Assembly: GCF_000821305.1 (NCBI RefSeq)
Contig: NZ_CCXK01000012.1
Span: forward strand, 125,191 to 189,190
Source of the DNA: Clostridium culturomicium
Lineage (GTDB): Bacteria > Bacillota > Clostridia > Clostridiales > Clostridiaceae
Reading direction: 5' to 3'
Length of the DNA stretch: 64,000 nt
In this document: positions 18,303 to 27,819 of the stretch, piece after piece
Layout of the letters: every line of letters begins with the position of its first letter
How positions within the stretch are numbered: position 1 is the first letter of the stretch
Made by a program: the position numbers and the translations under genes
The notes under the pieces: generated by a model
Told to the model about the DNA's origin: nothing
The model's input: the letters and a program-made list of their open reading frames with translations, nothing else
The model's database searches: none

Positions 18303-18350
18303 AAAAAAGACTATGAAAGGTTAAAAACAAATCTTTCATAGTCTTTTTTT
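18303..18350 (+). terminator. terminator
   Basis: Arms AAAAAGACTATGAAAG and CTTTCATAGTCTTTTT around a 13-base loop, followed by T7. It closes the XRE regulator gene and isolates the germination locus. Confidence 0.9.
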
Positions 18351-18413
18351 ATTAAGTTAAGTCTTTTCACCTTTAATCATATATATAAGTATAGGATATT
18401 TGGAGGTGTTTAT

Positions 18414-20129
18414 TTGGATACTACGAGCGGAACTTTAAATCTATTGATGAATGTACCCAAAGAGTTAAAAGATAAAATTATAGGAGCATATGATTTAGAA
18501 GATCCAACTGCAAATAAGGTTGAGGTTGTGGTTTTATATGGGGCAAGTCCAGCACTATTAAAGACCCAAGTTGAGGCCTTAGGTGGAGTATTTGAGGATT
18601 TAGGATATGGATATGGAATTATTACTATTGCAGGAAATAGAATTACGGAGCTGTTTGATATAAAGGAGATAAATTATATTGAGCTTCCAAAGAATTTATA
18701 TTTGGCTTACGAACCAAGTAACAGAGCCTCCTGTGTAATAGAAGCAAATTCAAAATATAACTTGTATGGAGAAGGGGTTCTTATAGGATTTATAGATTCT
18801 GGCATAGATTACTTAAATCCAGCTTTCAGAACAGAAAACGGAGATACGAGAATTGAGTATATATATGACCTAAGCAGTGGTGGAGCTATATACAATAAAT
18901 CAAAAATAAATGAAGCTATAAAGAGTGACAGACCTAATACTATAGTTCCACATATAGATGCAGTAGGACATGGAACTCATGTTGCTGGAATTGCTTGTGC
19001 TGGTGGAAATATTCCTAAGAGGTATTATGGAGTTGCACCAAAGAGCTCAATTGCTATGGTGAAGATGGCGAGAGAATCTAAACAAGAGAATGGTAAGAGT
19101 ACACAATTGATGAGAGGAATAAAGTTTTTAACGGATAAATCTTACGAATTAAATAAACCCTTAGTAATTAATATAAGTTTTAGTACCAATGATGGGGCTC
19201 ATGATGGGCAGAGTTTGTTAGAGCAATATATTTCTGTGGTGGCGAAAAGTCAGAGAGTCACCATTGCCATAGCAGCAGGAAATGAAGGTGGAAGAGCCCA
19301 TCACGCAGGTGGTGCATTAAAAGGAACACAAAGAATACAGTTTAATGTTGGTGCTGAGGAAAGGGTAATAATTATTGAGTTATATAAAAACTTCTTAAAT
19401 GATGTTACCTTAAAACTTACTTCACCTACAGGTAATACTACAAATCCTCTAAGACTTGTTACATCAGTAAATACAGGAGTTTTATTGAGAGATTCGTACT
19501 TTATATATAATACAGGTCCAACACCTTTTAATATAAATGGAGAAGTAATGATTATAATTTCAGGGGTTGGAAATAGATTTATAACTAATGGCGTTTGGAC
19601 AATAGAGATAAATACTATTACTAATTATAAAGGCAATTACGATTTGTGGCTGCCTATAGCTGAAGGGTTAAATGCGGATACAAGGTTTTTAAATCCAGAT
19701 GAAAATAATACTCTGGGTATACCTGGTACGGTTGCAAATGTTGTTACTGTTGGAAGCTATAATTATGCTAATTACACAATATCGACATTCTCAGGAAGAG
19801 GTAATGCACTATTAATGCCGGTAAAGCCTGATATAGTTGCGCCAGGTGAGAATATTGAATCAACAACGCCTAATGGAGGCTTTGAGCCCATGTCGGGAAC
19901 ATCTATGGCAACTCCGGCGGTTGCAGGTGCTTGTGCCTTATTAATGGAATTTGGGATTATTAAAGGAAATGATCCTTATTTATATGGAGAACGATTAAAG
20001 TATTTCTTATTGAAGGGAGCTAATAGAACAAGGGTGGATATTGAATATCCTGATAATGTCTGGGGGTATGGAACTCTTTGTGTAGAAAAAGCTTTAGAGA
20101 CATGGGAAAACGAAGTTATCTCAACCTAG
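18414..20129 (+). CDS. Csp-type germination subtilase (active, CspB-like)
   Basis: Subtilisin-family (S8) serine protease of 571 aa. In clostridial spores, Csp proteases cut pro-SleC to release active cortex-lytic enzyme. The full triad is present: Asp128 in FIDSGID, His186 in GHGTHVAG and Ser497 in SGTSMATP, with oxyanion Asn in AAGNEGG. No secretion signal, as expected for a protein packed into the forming spore; residues 1-110 look like a prodomain. It precedes an inactive paralogue and two sleC genes, so the locus is a complete protease-substrate set. TTG start with GGAGGTG five bases upstream. Assignment as CspB rather than CspA is inference. Confidence 0.92.
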   Translation: MDTTSGTLNLLMNVPKELKDKIIGAYDLEDPTANKVEVVVLYGASPALLKTQVEALGGVFEDLGYGYGIITIAGNRITELFDIKEINYIELPKNLYLAYEPSNRASCVIEANSKYNLYGEGVLIGFIDSGIDYLNPAFRTENGDTRIEYIYDLSSGGAIYNKSKINEAIKSDRPNTIVPHIDAVGHGTHVAGIACAGGNIPKRYYGVAPKSSIAMVKMARESKQENGKSTQLMRGIKFLTDKSYELNKPLVINISFSTNDGAHDGQSLLEQYISVVAKSQRVTIAIAAGNEGGRAHHAGGALKGTQRIQFNVGAEERVIIIELYKNFLNDVTLKLTSPTGNTTNPLRLVTSVNTGVLLRDSYFIYNTGPTPFNINGEVMIIISGVGNRFITNGVWTIEINTITNYKGNYDLWLPIAEGLNADTRFLNPDENNTLGIPGTVANVVTVGSYNYANYTISTFSGRGNALLMPVKPDIVAPGENIESTTPNGGFEPMSGTSMATPAVAGACALLMEFGIIKGNDPYLYGERLKYFLLKGANRTRVDIEYPDNVWGYGTLCVEKALETWENEVIST

Positions 20130-20156
20130 AGGAATAAAGGAAAAGGGGGAAGTCAT

Positions 20157-21836
20157 ATGAATAACCTTAGAAGTGATTATGAGACATATTTTATAGAGTA
20201 CTATGGAGATATTAAAAATCAGGTGGAGAAGTTAGATTATGCTTTTTTATATGAGGAGTTGCCTATTTATTATGTTGTGCTTATAGAAGAAGGAAGAGTT
20301 AAGGACTTTCTTAGAGATATTCCAGGGATAGTTAGTATTCAACAAAACTATATATATGAACTATCGCAAATAGAGGAAAAAGATTATAGACTTGAGGATA
20401 AGTGTGTAAATTTAAATTCTCACTATAATGGGAGTGGGGTAACAGTTGGAGTTATAAGTGGGGGGATAGATTATTTAGATAAGGAATTTATTCAGGAAGG
20501 TGGGAAGAGCAGAATTAAAGTTATATGGGATCAAACTATAGATTGGGAGAATCAAAAAGATAATTTTTATGGAAGGGTGTATGATAGAAGATATATTGAG
20601 GAAGTCATAGAGCTTTATAGGGAGTGTGATACTCCTCACAAAAAATTTGAATATCTTGATAGTGATGGATACGGAACTACTATATGTAAGGCAATTGGAG
20701 GTAGCAGATATAATTCCGTGAATCAATGTGACTTTGCTATTGTAAAACTCAAAAGAGCTGAAGTAATAACTGGAAATATGAATTGTATCAAGTTTAGAAA
20801 TGGAAACTTATATGAAACCTACGATGTGGTAAAAGCATTGCAGTACTTTGCTGAATTAAATAAAGTTAGCAAAGGTCCAATGGTTGTATATTTACCTGTT
20901 GAAAGCAATTCAGGTGGGCGAAATGGAAATTCAGTACTAGAAAGATATATTAATTATTTTTCCAATATCAATAATGATTTCTTTGTAATTGTAAATAACG
21001 GCAATGAGGGTGATGGTTATAGACACAGTGAAGGAGATATCCGAAATGATACTGTTCTATATGTACCGATAATTGTAGGAAATGAGACAAGGGATGATAA
21101 GGACGAAACACGATATGATTTTCAAATAAGCTTATGGACCAATATACACGATAAGCTGGTATTTAAGGTTATGTCTCCTTTAATGGAAGAAACATCAGAA
21201 TTTGATACTTCAAATTTTTTTGAAGTATTAAACTTTGATTTTAATGGTGGAAATGTAGAGATTATGTCTATGCCTCCAAGCTTAAAATCAAATGAAAGGG
21301 AGATTATCATTAAAATAAGGGACGCAGTTCAAGGAACTTGGATAGTTAATCTTGAAGGACGAGAAGTTATTTATGGAGAGTATGATATGTGGCTGCCGAA
21401 GAAGGCGCTGACAAATTATAATGTTAACTTTAGACATCCATGTGAGGGAAGGACACTTACAACTCCAGCGACCGCTGTAAAGGCTCTTACAAGCATGTGT
21501 TACTCACAGTATGAAGGGGGCATAAGAATTTTATCAGGAAAGCCTTGTGAGGATATGAAGAAAAGGACACAGGAAAGTATGGTGGTTGATAATAGAGGTT
21601 TGCTTATTGAGGATGAGCATGGAATTTTAAAAATAGACGGAGTGGCTGTATCAGGCTGTATATTGTGCTGGATGGTAATATTAATTCTTCAGTGGGCTGT
21701 TATAGATGGACATAATCCCAATATAGATTTAAAGGGAATTAAACTGCTATTGGCAAGGGTATCAACCCGTCATTTAAACAACTGTTACAGTATTATTGAT
21801 ATAAATAAGTTAAATGATTTATTAGTGGAACTATAA
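20157..21836 (+). CDS. Csp-family pseudoprotease (CspC/CspA-like)
   Basis: 559-residue paralogue of the preceding subtilase that aligns along its length but has lost the whole triad: Asp becomes Ser101 (VISGGIDY), His becomes Tyr172 (GYGTTI) and Ser becomes Ala497 (DGVAVSG). The oxyanion region NGNEG is kept. In C. difficile, the pseudoproteases CspC and CspA relay germinant signals to active CspB, so a regulatory or receptor role here is likely (family knowledge plus inference). It starts 27 bases after the active gene with AAGGGGGAAG as ribosome site, so the two are translated from one message. The ORF is intact, which argues against simple decay. Confidence 0.88.
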   Translation: MNNLRSDYETYFIEYYGDIKNQVEKLDYAFLYEELPIYYVVLIEEGRVKDFLRDIPGIVSIQQNYIYELSQIEEKDYRLEDKCVNLNSHYNGSGVTVGVISGGIDYLDKEFIQEGGKSRIKVIWDQTIDWENQKDNFYGRVYDRRYIEEVIELYRECDTPHKKFEYLDSDGYGTTICKAIGGSRYNSVNQCDFAIVKLKRAEVITGNMNCIKFRNGNLYETYDVVKALQYFAELNKVSKGPMVVYLPVESNSGGRNGNSVLERYINYFSNINNDFFVIVNNGNEGDGYRHSEGDIRNDTVLYVPIIVGNETRDDKDETRYDFQISLWTNIHDKLVFKVMSPLMEETSEFDTSNFFEVLNFDFNGGNVEIMSMPPSLKSNEREIIIKIRDAVQGTWIVNLEGREVIYGEYDMWLPKKALTNYNVNFRHPCEGRTLTTPATAVKALTSMCYSQYEGGIRILSGKPCEDMKKRTQESMVVDNRGLLIEDEHGILKIDGVAVSGCILCWMVILILQWAVIDGHNPNIDLKGIKLLLARVSTRHLNNCYSIIDINKLNDLLVEL

Positions 21837-21888
21837 TTGGTTTAATACCATAGAATATTGATGAAATAACTTTTTTTAGGAGAGCTTT

Positions 21889-23250
21889 ATGAGCAGTATA
21901 GGTCGTTTACAGGTGCAGGTACTGAGGAGTAATTCTGCAGTTCCGATAAGTAACGCTGAAATAACAATATCAAGAACAGTAAGAGGAATGAGAGAGCAGG
22001 TAAGCACTCTAACAACAAATAGAGAAGGACAAAGTCCAGTGGTAGACTTAGAAGCACCACCAGTTGAATTGTCATTAAATAAAGATAATAAGATTATGCC
22101 TTATGGATTATATGACATATTGATAAGGGTGCCAGGATATGATGACTTAGCTATTAATGGATGTCAGATACTATCAGATGAAACTGCTATACAGGTATGT
22201 AATATGCAGCCTGCAACAATAAATAGAGAAACAGGTAAAATTGAAACAAATGTCATTGTAATTAATATTCAGCCAAATAGGCAGTATGGAGATTTCCCTC
22301 CAAAAATTCCGGAAGATCCAGATAAACCATTACCACCACCACCAAGCGGATTAGTTGTTTTACCAGAACCAGTAGTTCCAGAGTATATAGTTGTTCATGC
22401 TGGGACACCTTCAAATAGTGCAGCACCAAATTATAAGGTTCCATATAGGGATTATATTAAAAATGTTGCCAGCAGTGAAATTTATGCAACCTGGCCAGAA
22501 GCAACGATAAGAGCTAATGTGTATTGTATAATTTCTTTTACACTCAATAGAATTTATACAGAGTGGTATAGAGGAAAAGGATATGATTTTGATGTAACTA
22601 ACTCTACTGCATATGATCAAGCTTTTTCATTTGGAAGAAATATATTTGAAACAATAAGCCGAGTAGTAGATGATATATTTTCTACTTATGTTAAGAGGGC
22701 CGGGGCAAAGCAACCACTGTTAACTCAGTATTGTGATGGAAGAAATGTTAGTTGCCCAGGATGGCTAACTCAATGGGGCAGCAAGGATTTAGGAGAACAA
22801 GGTTATGTTCCTTATGAAATCCTAACTAATTTCTATGGCAATGATATAGTATTAGAAAGAGCAAAGGTAGTAGAGGGCAGCCCTAAATCTTATCCTGGTT
22901 ATATATTAAAGGTTGGAAGTAGTGGAGATGCGGTTAGAACTACTCAAGAGTTTTTAAATAGGATATCTCAGGATTATCCACTTATTCCTAAAGTTCCAGT
23001 TAATGGACAGTATGATGCTAAAACAGCGGAGCAAGTTAAGACCTTCCAACAGATTTTTGGTTTACCTCAGACTGGCGAGGTTGATTATGCAACTTGGTAT
23101 AAAATTTCGGCTATATATGTTGGGGTAACAAAGATTGCTGAACTTAGAAGTGCTGAAGTTGAGGAACAAGAATTTGATGTATTTATTCCACCATTCCCTC
23201 CATTATGGGGAAGCAAACGTCCGCAGGTAAGATATCCTAGGAATAATTAA
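21889..23250 (+). CDS. sleC: spore cortex-lytic enzyme SleC, copy 1
   Basis: Pro-enzyme of 453 aa that degrades spore cortex peptidoglycan during germination. Order: beta-sandwich N-terminal pre/pro region (1-130), the proline-rich linker FPPKIPEDP, then VVLPEPVVPEYIVVH (from about 157), which corresponds to the region where Csp proteases cut SleC relatives. The catalytic SleC core follows, and a peptidoglycan-binding_1 domain occupies about 345-415 (LKVGSSGDAVRTTQ to LPQTGEVDYATWY). The C-terminal 30 residues are acidic, then basic. Ribosome site AGGAGAG before ATG. Directly downstream of its presumed activating protease. Confidence 0.93.
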   Translation: MSSIGRLQVQVLRSNSAVPISNAEITISRTVRGMREQVSTLTTNREGQSPVVDLEAPPVELSLNKDNKIMPYGLYDILIRVPGYDDLAINGCQILSDETAIQVCNMQPATINRETGKIETNVIVINIQPNRQYGDFPPKIPEDPDKPLPPPPSGLVVLPEPVVPEYIVVHAGTPSNSAAPNYKVPYRDYIKNVASSEIYATWPEATIRANVYCIISFTLNRIYTEWYRGKGYDFDVTNSTAYDQAFSFGRNIFETISRVVDDIFSTYVKRAGAKQPLLTQYCDGRNVSCPGWLTQWGSKDLGEQGYVPYEILTNFYGNDIVLERAKVVEGSPKSYPGYILKVGSSGDAVRTTQEFLNRISQDYPLIPKVPVNGQYDAKTAEQVKTFQQIFGLPQTGEVDYATWYKISAIYVGVTKIAELRSAEVEEQEFDVFIPPFPPLWGSKRPQVRYPRNN

Positions 23251-23312
23251 AGGTAACTATTTTAGTATTGTGTCATAAAATATAAATGAAGTACTATTTT
23301 AAGGAGATTTTT

Positions 23313-24698
23313 ATGGCTGACACGGGGAATTTACAAGTTCAAGTGTATGAAAGAAATACATTTATACCAGTTCCTAATGCGAAGGTTACGATATCTAATA
23401 CAAATGAAGAGGAAAATACAGGATTACAACCAACAACCTTAATAACTGATATTGAAGGTAGAACAATGGTACTACAGGTAGAAACTCCATCAATAGATAG
23501 ATCACTTAATAAAGATAACACACTTATTCCATATGCTTTAGTAGACATTAAAATTGTTGCAGAGGGATATACTGATTTACTTATAAAGGGAGTTCAAGTT
23601 CTACCGTTTGAAAAGGCAATTCAGGTTGCCAATTTAATTAAATCTCCATTGAACAGAGAAATGGAGCAAAACGTAGAATTAGAAGAAATAATTAATATTC
23701 CACCTAATGTTCAATTTGGACAGTATCCACCTAAGATTCCAGAAGATCCTGAAAAACCTCTTCCACCACCACCTAGTGGATTGGTGGTATTACCAGAACC
23801 AGTAGTGCCAGAATATATAATTGTTCATGCAGGTTCACCAACAGACAGCAGTGCTCCAAACTATAAGGTTTCATATACTGATTACCTTAAGAATGTAGCC
23901 AGCAGTGAAATATATGCAACTTGGCCAAGTAGTACAATAAGGGCTAATGTATATGCTATTAATTCTTTTGCGTTAAATAGGATTTATACTGAATGGTATA
24001 GAAGTAAAGGCTATGATTTTGATGTTACTAATTCTACAGCATATGATCAAGCTTTTGTATATGGAAGAAATATCTTTGAAAATATAAGTATTATTGTGGA
24101 TGAGCTCTTTTCAACTTATGTGAAGAGAGAGGGGGCTAAACAGCCGCTGTTAACTCAATACTGTGATGGAAAATACGTCCAATGCCCAGAATGGATGACA
24201 CAATGGGGAAGCAAGGATTTAGGAGAGCAGGGATATACTCCATATGAAATATTAACTCATTATTATGGCAATGATATTGTGCTTGATAGAGCACCGAAGG
24301 TATCAGGATCACCAAAGTCATATCCTGGTTATATATTAAAAATAGGAAGTAAAGGTGAGCCTGTTAGGACTACCCAAACTTTCCTAAACAGAATTGCAAG
24401 AAACTATCCTTTAATTGGAAAGGTAGCAGTGGATGGTGTATATGGACCAGCAACAGCGCAACAAGTTAAGTTATTTCAACAAGTTTTCAACTTACCTCAA
24501 ACAGGAGAGGTTGATTATGCAACCTGGTATAAGATATCTGCCATTTATACAGGAGTAACAAGGATTGCAGAGTTAAAAGGAGCTGACATTGGGCAAGCGA
24601 GACAAAGCATGGATAATGAAGACTATGAATATTTTACACCACCAGTACCATGCGCCGAAATAACTGATGTTCCAAAGGTGAGATATAAAGGTAAATAA
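23313..24698 (+). CDS. sleC: spore cortex-lytic enzyme SleC, copy 2
   Basis: 461 aa, clearly a tandem duplicate of the preceding gene: same domain order, identical FPPKIPEDP-like linker (YPPKIPEDP), the VVLPEPVVPEYIIVH processing region (from about 159), catalytic core and peptidoglycan-binding domain. The N-terminal pro regions have diverged much more than the catalytic cores. Start ATG at 23313 is set by AAGGAGA; an upstream in-frame ATG at 23286 lacks a ribosome site. Both copies look intact, so dosage or slightly different activation is possible. Ends at a strong terminator. Confidence 0.92.
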   Translation: MADTGNLQVQVYERNTFIPVPNAKVTISNTNEEENTGLQPTTLITDIEGRTMVLQVETPSIDRSLNKDNTLIPYALVDIKIVAEGYTDLLIKGVQVLPFEKAIQVANLIKSPLNREMEQNVELEEIINIPPNVQFGQYPPKIPEDPEKPLPPPPSGLVVLPEPVVPEYIIVHAGSPTDSSAPNYKVSYTDYLKNVASSEIYATWPSSTIRANVYAINSFALNRIYTEWYRSKGYDFDVTNSTAYDQAFVYGRNIFENISIIVDELFSTYVKREGAKQPLLTQYCDGKYVQCPEWMTQWGSKDLGEQGYTPYEILTHYYGNDIVLDRAPKVSGSPKSYPGYILKIGSKGEPVRTTQTFLNRIARNYPLIGKVAVDGVYGPATAQQVKLFQQVFNLPQTGEVDYATWYKISAIYTGVTRIAELKGADIGQARQSMDNEDYEYFTPPVPCAEITDVPKVRYKGK

Positions 24699-24703
24699 GT
24701 TTG

Positions 24704-24742
24704 AAATCCAAGCTAGTAAGTATAATTAGCTTGGATTTTTAT
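24704..24742 (+). terminator. terminator of germination locus
   Basis: Arms AAATCCAAGCTA and TAGCTTGGATTT with an 11-base loop and T run directly after sleC copy 2. Confidence 0.92.
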
Positions 24743-24901
24743 TTGAAAATAACTTTTTTGACATTAGAATGACAAATACAAGGAATAAAATATAGTTAAT
24801 ATATTATGAAATATGAAGTTTTAAAGTAAATCTTTTGAGAAATTAGATATAATTAAAGATAGAAATTTAAGATAGAAATAGGCGTATTGGGGTGAACCAC
24901 A

Positions 24902-25579
24902 ATGAATAATGTAAATATTTTATTGGTTGATGATGAAGAAAATATAAGAAATTTGTTAGGTGCATATTTAAAAAAGGAAGGCTATAATATCTTTCATAGT
25001 GAGAATGGAGTGAAGGCATTAGAGGTTTTAAACAGGGAGTCAATTCAACTTATTATATTAGACATAATGATGCCTGTAATGGATGGCTTTGAAACCCTTA
25101 AACATATTAGAAATAAATGGGATATACCTGTTATAATGCTTAGTGCAAAAGCAGAGGATGAGGATAAGCTTTTTGCTTTAGGCTTTGGTGCTGACAATTA
25201 TGAGACTAAACCTTTTAGTCCCAAGGTTCTTGTGGCAAAGATTAAAGCGCTTATAAAGAGAATTTATGTGGAACCACAGGAGAAGGAATCTGGGATAACA
25301 ATTGAGGATTTATATATTGATGCTGAAGGCCATAGGGTTACAGTAAGCGGAGAGGATATAAACCTTTCTCCAACAGAGTTTTCCTTATTTGTTTATTTTT
25401 TAGACAATAAGAATATAGTTTTATCAAGAGAGCAAATTTTAACAAAGATATGGGGCTATGACTTTGAAGGGGATATCAGAGTTGTTGATACTACAATTAA
25501 AAGATTAAGAGAAAAACTAAAACATATGAATAAGCTCATTGTTACCGTAAGAGGATTTGGATATAAGGTTGAGGTGTAA
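24902..25579 (+). CDS. OmpR/PhoB-family response regulator
   Basis: 225 aa. Receiver domain with acidic pocket VDDEEN, phospho-acceptor Asp54 in ILDIMMP and Lys103 in ETKPF (usually DDYxTKPF; here DNYETKPF). The C-terminal winged helix (about 130-225) has the typical LSPTEFSLF and VVDTTIKRLREKL segments. It is followed after six bases by a sensor kinase, forming a conventional two-component pair. Regulon not visible from the sequence. Ribosome site GGGGTG before ATG. Confidence 0.95.
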   Translation: MNNVNILLVDDEENIRNLLGAYLKKEGYNIFHSENGVKALEVLNRESIQLIILDIMMPVMDGFETLKHIRNKWDIPVIMLSAKAEDEDKLFALGFGADNYETKPFSPKVLVAKIKALIKRIYVEPQEKESGITIEDLYIDAEGHRVTVSGEDINLSPTEFSLFVYFLDNKNIVLSREQILTKIWGYDFEGDIRVVDTTIKRLREKLKHMNKLIVTVRGFGYKVEV

Positions 25580-25585
25580 TAATCT

Positions 25586-27118
25586 ATGCAGCAGATTAAA
25601 AAGTATATTATGCATGTTATTGATAGGATTAAGAGAAGCATCACCGCTAAGATGTTTATAATTACAATGGTGGTTTTTATATCATTTTTGATTATTACGC
25701 TGACTAGTCAGAGAATGCTATTTGAAAATGCTTACTATAATCAAAAGGAGTCTGACATTAAGAGCAACGTTTTAAAGTTTAAAAACACTTTGACCACGGC
25801 TAATGATGAAAGTGAAATTCTTGGAAGTATAGCTAAGTTTGAAAGTCAATATAAAACCTCTGTTGCAGTAATGAACACTCAGACAAATCTGATTGTATAT
25901 TTTAAAACTAATTCTGAAGTAGTGGATAACAATAATAGGAATATGTTCAACTATATAGTTAGAACCATACAAGGTGATGGAGATTTAATTACGAAGCTGG
26001 TTAATAATGAACAGATAACAATTTCCTTTACAGATTCAAAGGGAGATACGAAGTACCTGGCATCAGCAGTAATGGATGGTAGTAATATTATAATGGGATA
26101 TACTTCTCTGCAGTATGTACAGGAGGCTGTTACTGTAATAGGAACCTTCTATAAATACTTTTTTATAATAGCTATTTTATTAATTGTAGTATTATGCTTT
26201 ATATACTCAAGGTTCATAACTAAACCTTTAAGGCGAATTAATAAAGTTGCAACCAAAATGAGTGGGATGGATTTTAGTGAAAGGTGCATAGTCAAATCCA
26301 AGGATGAACTTGGAAATCTGGGAAACACAATGAATTTTCTAGGGGAAAACTTAAATGATGCATTAACTTCATTAAAAGATGTTAATAGTAAGCTTCAAGA
26401 GGACATTGATAAAGAGAGAAAAATTGAAAATATGAGAAAAGAGTTTATCGCAGATGTATCCCATGAGCTTAAAACACCTATAACTTTAATAAAGGGTTAT
26501 ACTGAAGGAATTAAGGATGGTATATTTGTTGAGGAAAGCTTGGAGAGTTCTTTAGAAGTCATATTACAGGAAGCTGATAAGATGGGGAATTTGGTTAAGG
26601 ATATGTTGGAGTTGTCCTCTTTAGAGAGTGGAAAAATTGAGTTAAATAAAGAAGATTTTGAGTTGGATGAACTTATTAGAAATGTACTTAAAAAGCTTAG
26701 CCACAGCATAGATTCAAAGGAAATTCAAGTGGAAACCAAACTCTTAAGTTGTAAGATCGCTGGGGAAGTTTTTAAGTTAGATCAGGTGGTGACCAACTTT
26801 TTAACTAATGCTATCAGGCATACACCTGTAGGCGGAAAAATCAATATTGCAATGAATCAGGTGGCAGATGGAGTCAGCGTTGAGTTTGAGAATTCAGGAA
26901 GTCCTATTGAGGATAAAGAGTTAAACAAGATCTGGGATAAGTTCTATAAAGTTGATAAGTCTAGAAATAGAAAAGAAGGCGGAACAGGTTTAGGTCTATC
27001 TATCGTTAAGAACATTATAGAGCTTCATGGAGGAACCTATGGAGTTATGAACACAGATATAGGGGTCAAGTTTTATTTTACTTTGCCTAAAGGTATAAGT
27101 GAAAATAGAGAAATTTAG
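25586..27118 (+). CDS. sensor histidine kinase (HAMP, class I)
   Basis: 510-residue membrane kinase paired with the preceding regulator. Membrane helix 1 (about 22-44), an extracytoplasmic sensor of about 140 residues, membrane helix 2 (about 190-212), a HAMP linker, then H-box DVSHELKTP with His293, an N-box (FLTNAIRHTP), a G1-like box with an unusual FENSGSPI, and a GGTGLGLSIV G2 box. The signal is unknown. Ribosome site GAGGTG overlaps the end of the regulator gene, so the two are translationally linked. Confidence 0.94.
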   Translation: MQQIKKYIMHVIDRIKRSITAKMFIITMVVFISFLIITLTSQRMLFENAYYNQKESDIKSNVLKFKNTLTTANDESEILGSIAKFESQYKTSVAVMNTQTNLIVYFKTNSEVVDNNNRNMFNYIVRTIQGDGDLITKLVNNEQITISFTDSKGDTKYLASAVMDGSNIIMGYTSLQYVQEAVTVIGTFYKYFFIIAILLIVVLCFIYSRFITKPLRRINKVATKMSGMDFSERCIVKSKDELGNLGNTMNFLGENLNDALTSLKDVNSKLQEDIDKERKIENMRKEFIADVSHELKTPITLIKGYTEGIKDGIFVEESLESSLEVILQEADKMGNLVKDMLELSSLESGKIELNKEDFELDELIRNVLKKLSHSIDSKEIQVETKLLSCKIAGEVFKLDQVVTNFLTNAIRHTPVGGKINIAMNQVADGVSVEFENSGSPIEDKELNKIWDKFYKVDKSRNRKEGGTGLGLSIVKNIIELHGGTYGVMNTDIGVKFYFTLPKGISENREI

Positions 27119-27141
27119 TAATAAGAAACAATGGTGAAGAT

Positions 27142-27771
27142 ATGGAAAATAAAAATAAAGTAAGGCAGGTAACAAAAGTTTGCGATACCTGTGAATTCTG
27201 TGGAGTGCCAAGAATAAACTGCATCTGTAATAGGGTTTCAAGGATAAATACAAAGGCTCAAATATGGATATTATCTTCTCAAAAGGAAGTAACAAGACCA
27301 ACAAATACTGCCAGATTAATAAAGCTTGTTAATGAAGGCTCTACAGAGATATTTATATGGGAAAGAAAGATTCCTCCAGCGAAGCTAATTGAGCTTATTG
27401 AAGGTGGAGAATTTGAGTTATACCTGTTGTTTCCAGTAGATGAGGAGAATAAGCATAGGGAAAAGACTTTTGAAAAAACTGATAAGAAAGCAGCCTTTAT
27501 AATTATTGATGGAACTTGGCAGGAAGCGAAAAAAATATTTAATAGAAGTCCATATTTAAAGTCGTTGCCTCTATTAACTTTAAATATAGAAAAGGAATCA
27601 CAGTTTAAGCTGAGAAGAGGAATTCCAGAGGGTGGGATCTGCACCATTGAAGCGGCAATGAAGGTGTTGGAAATAAATGATGAACACTCCTCTGCGAAGG
27701 CACTAGAAGCAACCTTTGAATTATTTCAAAGAAGCTATAAAGCTGGAGCTAATGGACATAAATGTGAATAG
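27142..27771 (+). CDS. tRNA-uridine aminocarboxypropyltransferase (DTW domain)
   Basis: 209-residue DTW-domain protein. Family members (TapT) transfer the aminocarboxypropyl group of S-adenosylmethionine to a tRNA uridine, making acp3U. Visible signatures are an N-terminal zinc-like cluster (CDTCEFCG then CIC), the IIDGTWQEA motif with Asp123 and the ICTIEAAM helix. Length matches the family. It lies 23 bases after the kinase gene and may be read through, but the functions look unrelated. Ends at a bidirectional terminator. Confidence 0.88.
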   Translation: MENKNKVRQVTKVCDTCEFCGVPRINCICNRVSRINTKAQIWILSSQKEVTRPTNTARLIKLVNEGSTEIFIWERKIPPAKLIELIEGGEFELYLLFPVDEENKHREKTFEKTDKKAAFIIIDGTWQEAKKIFNRSPYLKSLPLLTLNIEKESQFKLRRGIPEGGICTIEAAMKVLEINDEHSSAKALEATFELFQRSYKAGANGHKCE

Positions 27772-27819
27772 AAAAATCAGCCAAGGGTTAGTATTAAATA
27801 ATCCTTGGCTGATTTTTTA
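27772..27819. terminator. bidirectional terminator
   Basis: Arms AAAAATCAGCCAAGG and CCTTGGCTGATTTTT between convergent genes; T and A tracts on both sides. Confidence 0.92.

Noticed and set aside
18361..18413. Sporulation sigma-E or sigma-K promoter for the csp operon
   Set aside because: CATATATAT-like sequence is present, but -35 and spacing do not fit well enough to name a sigma factor.
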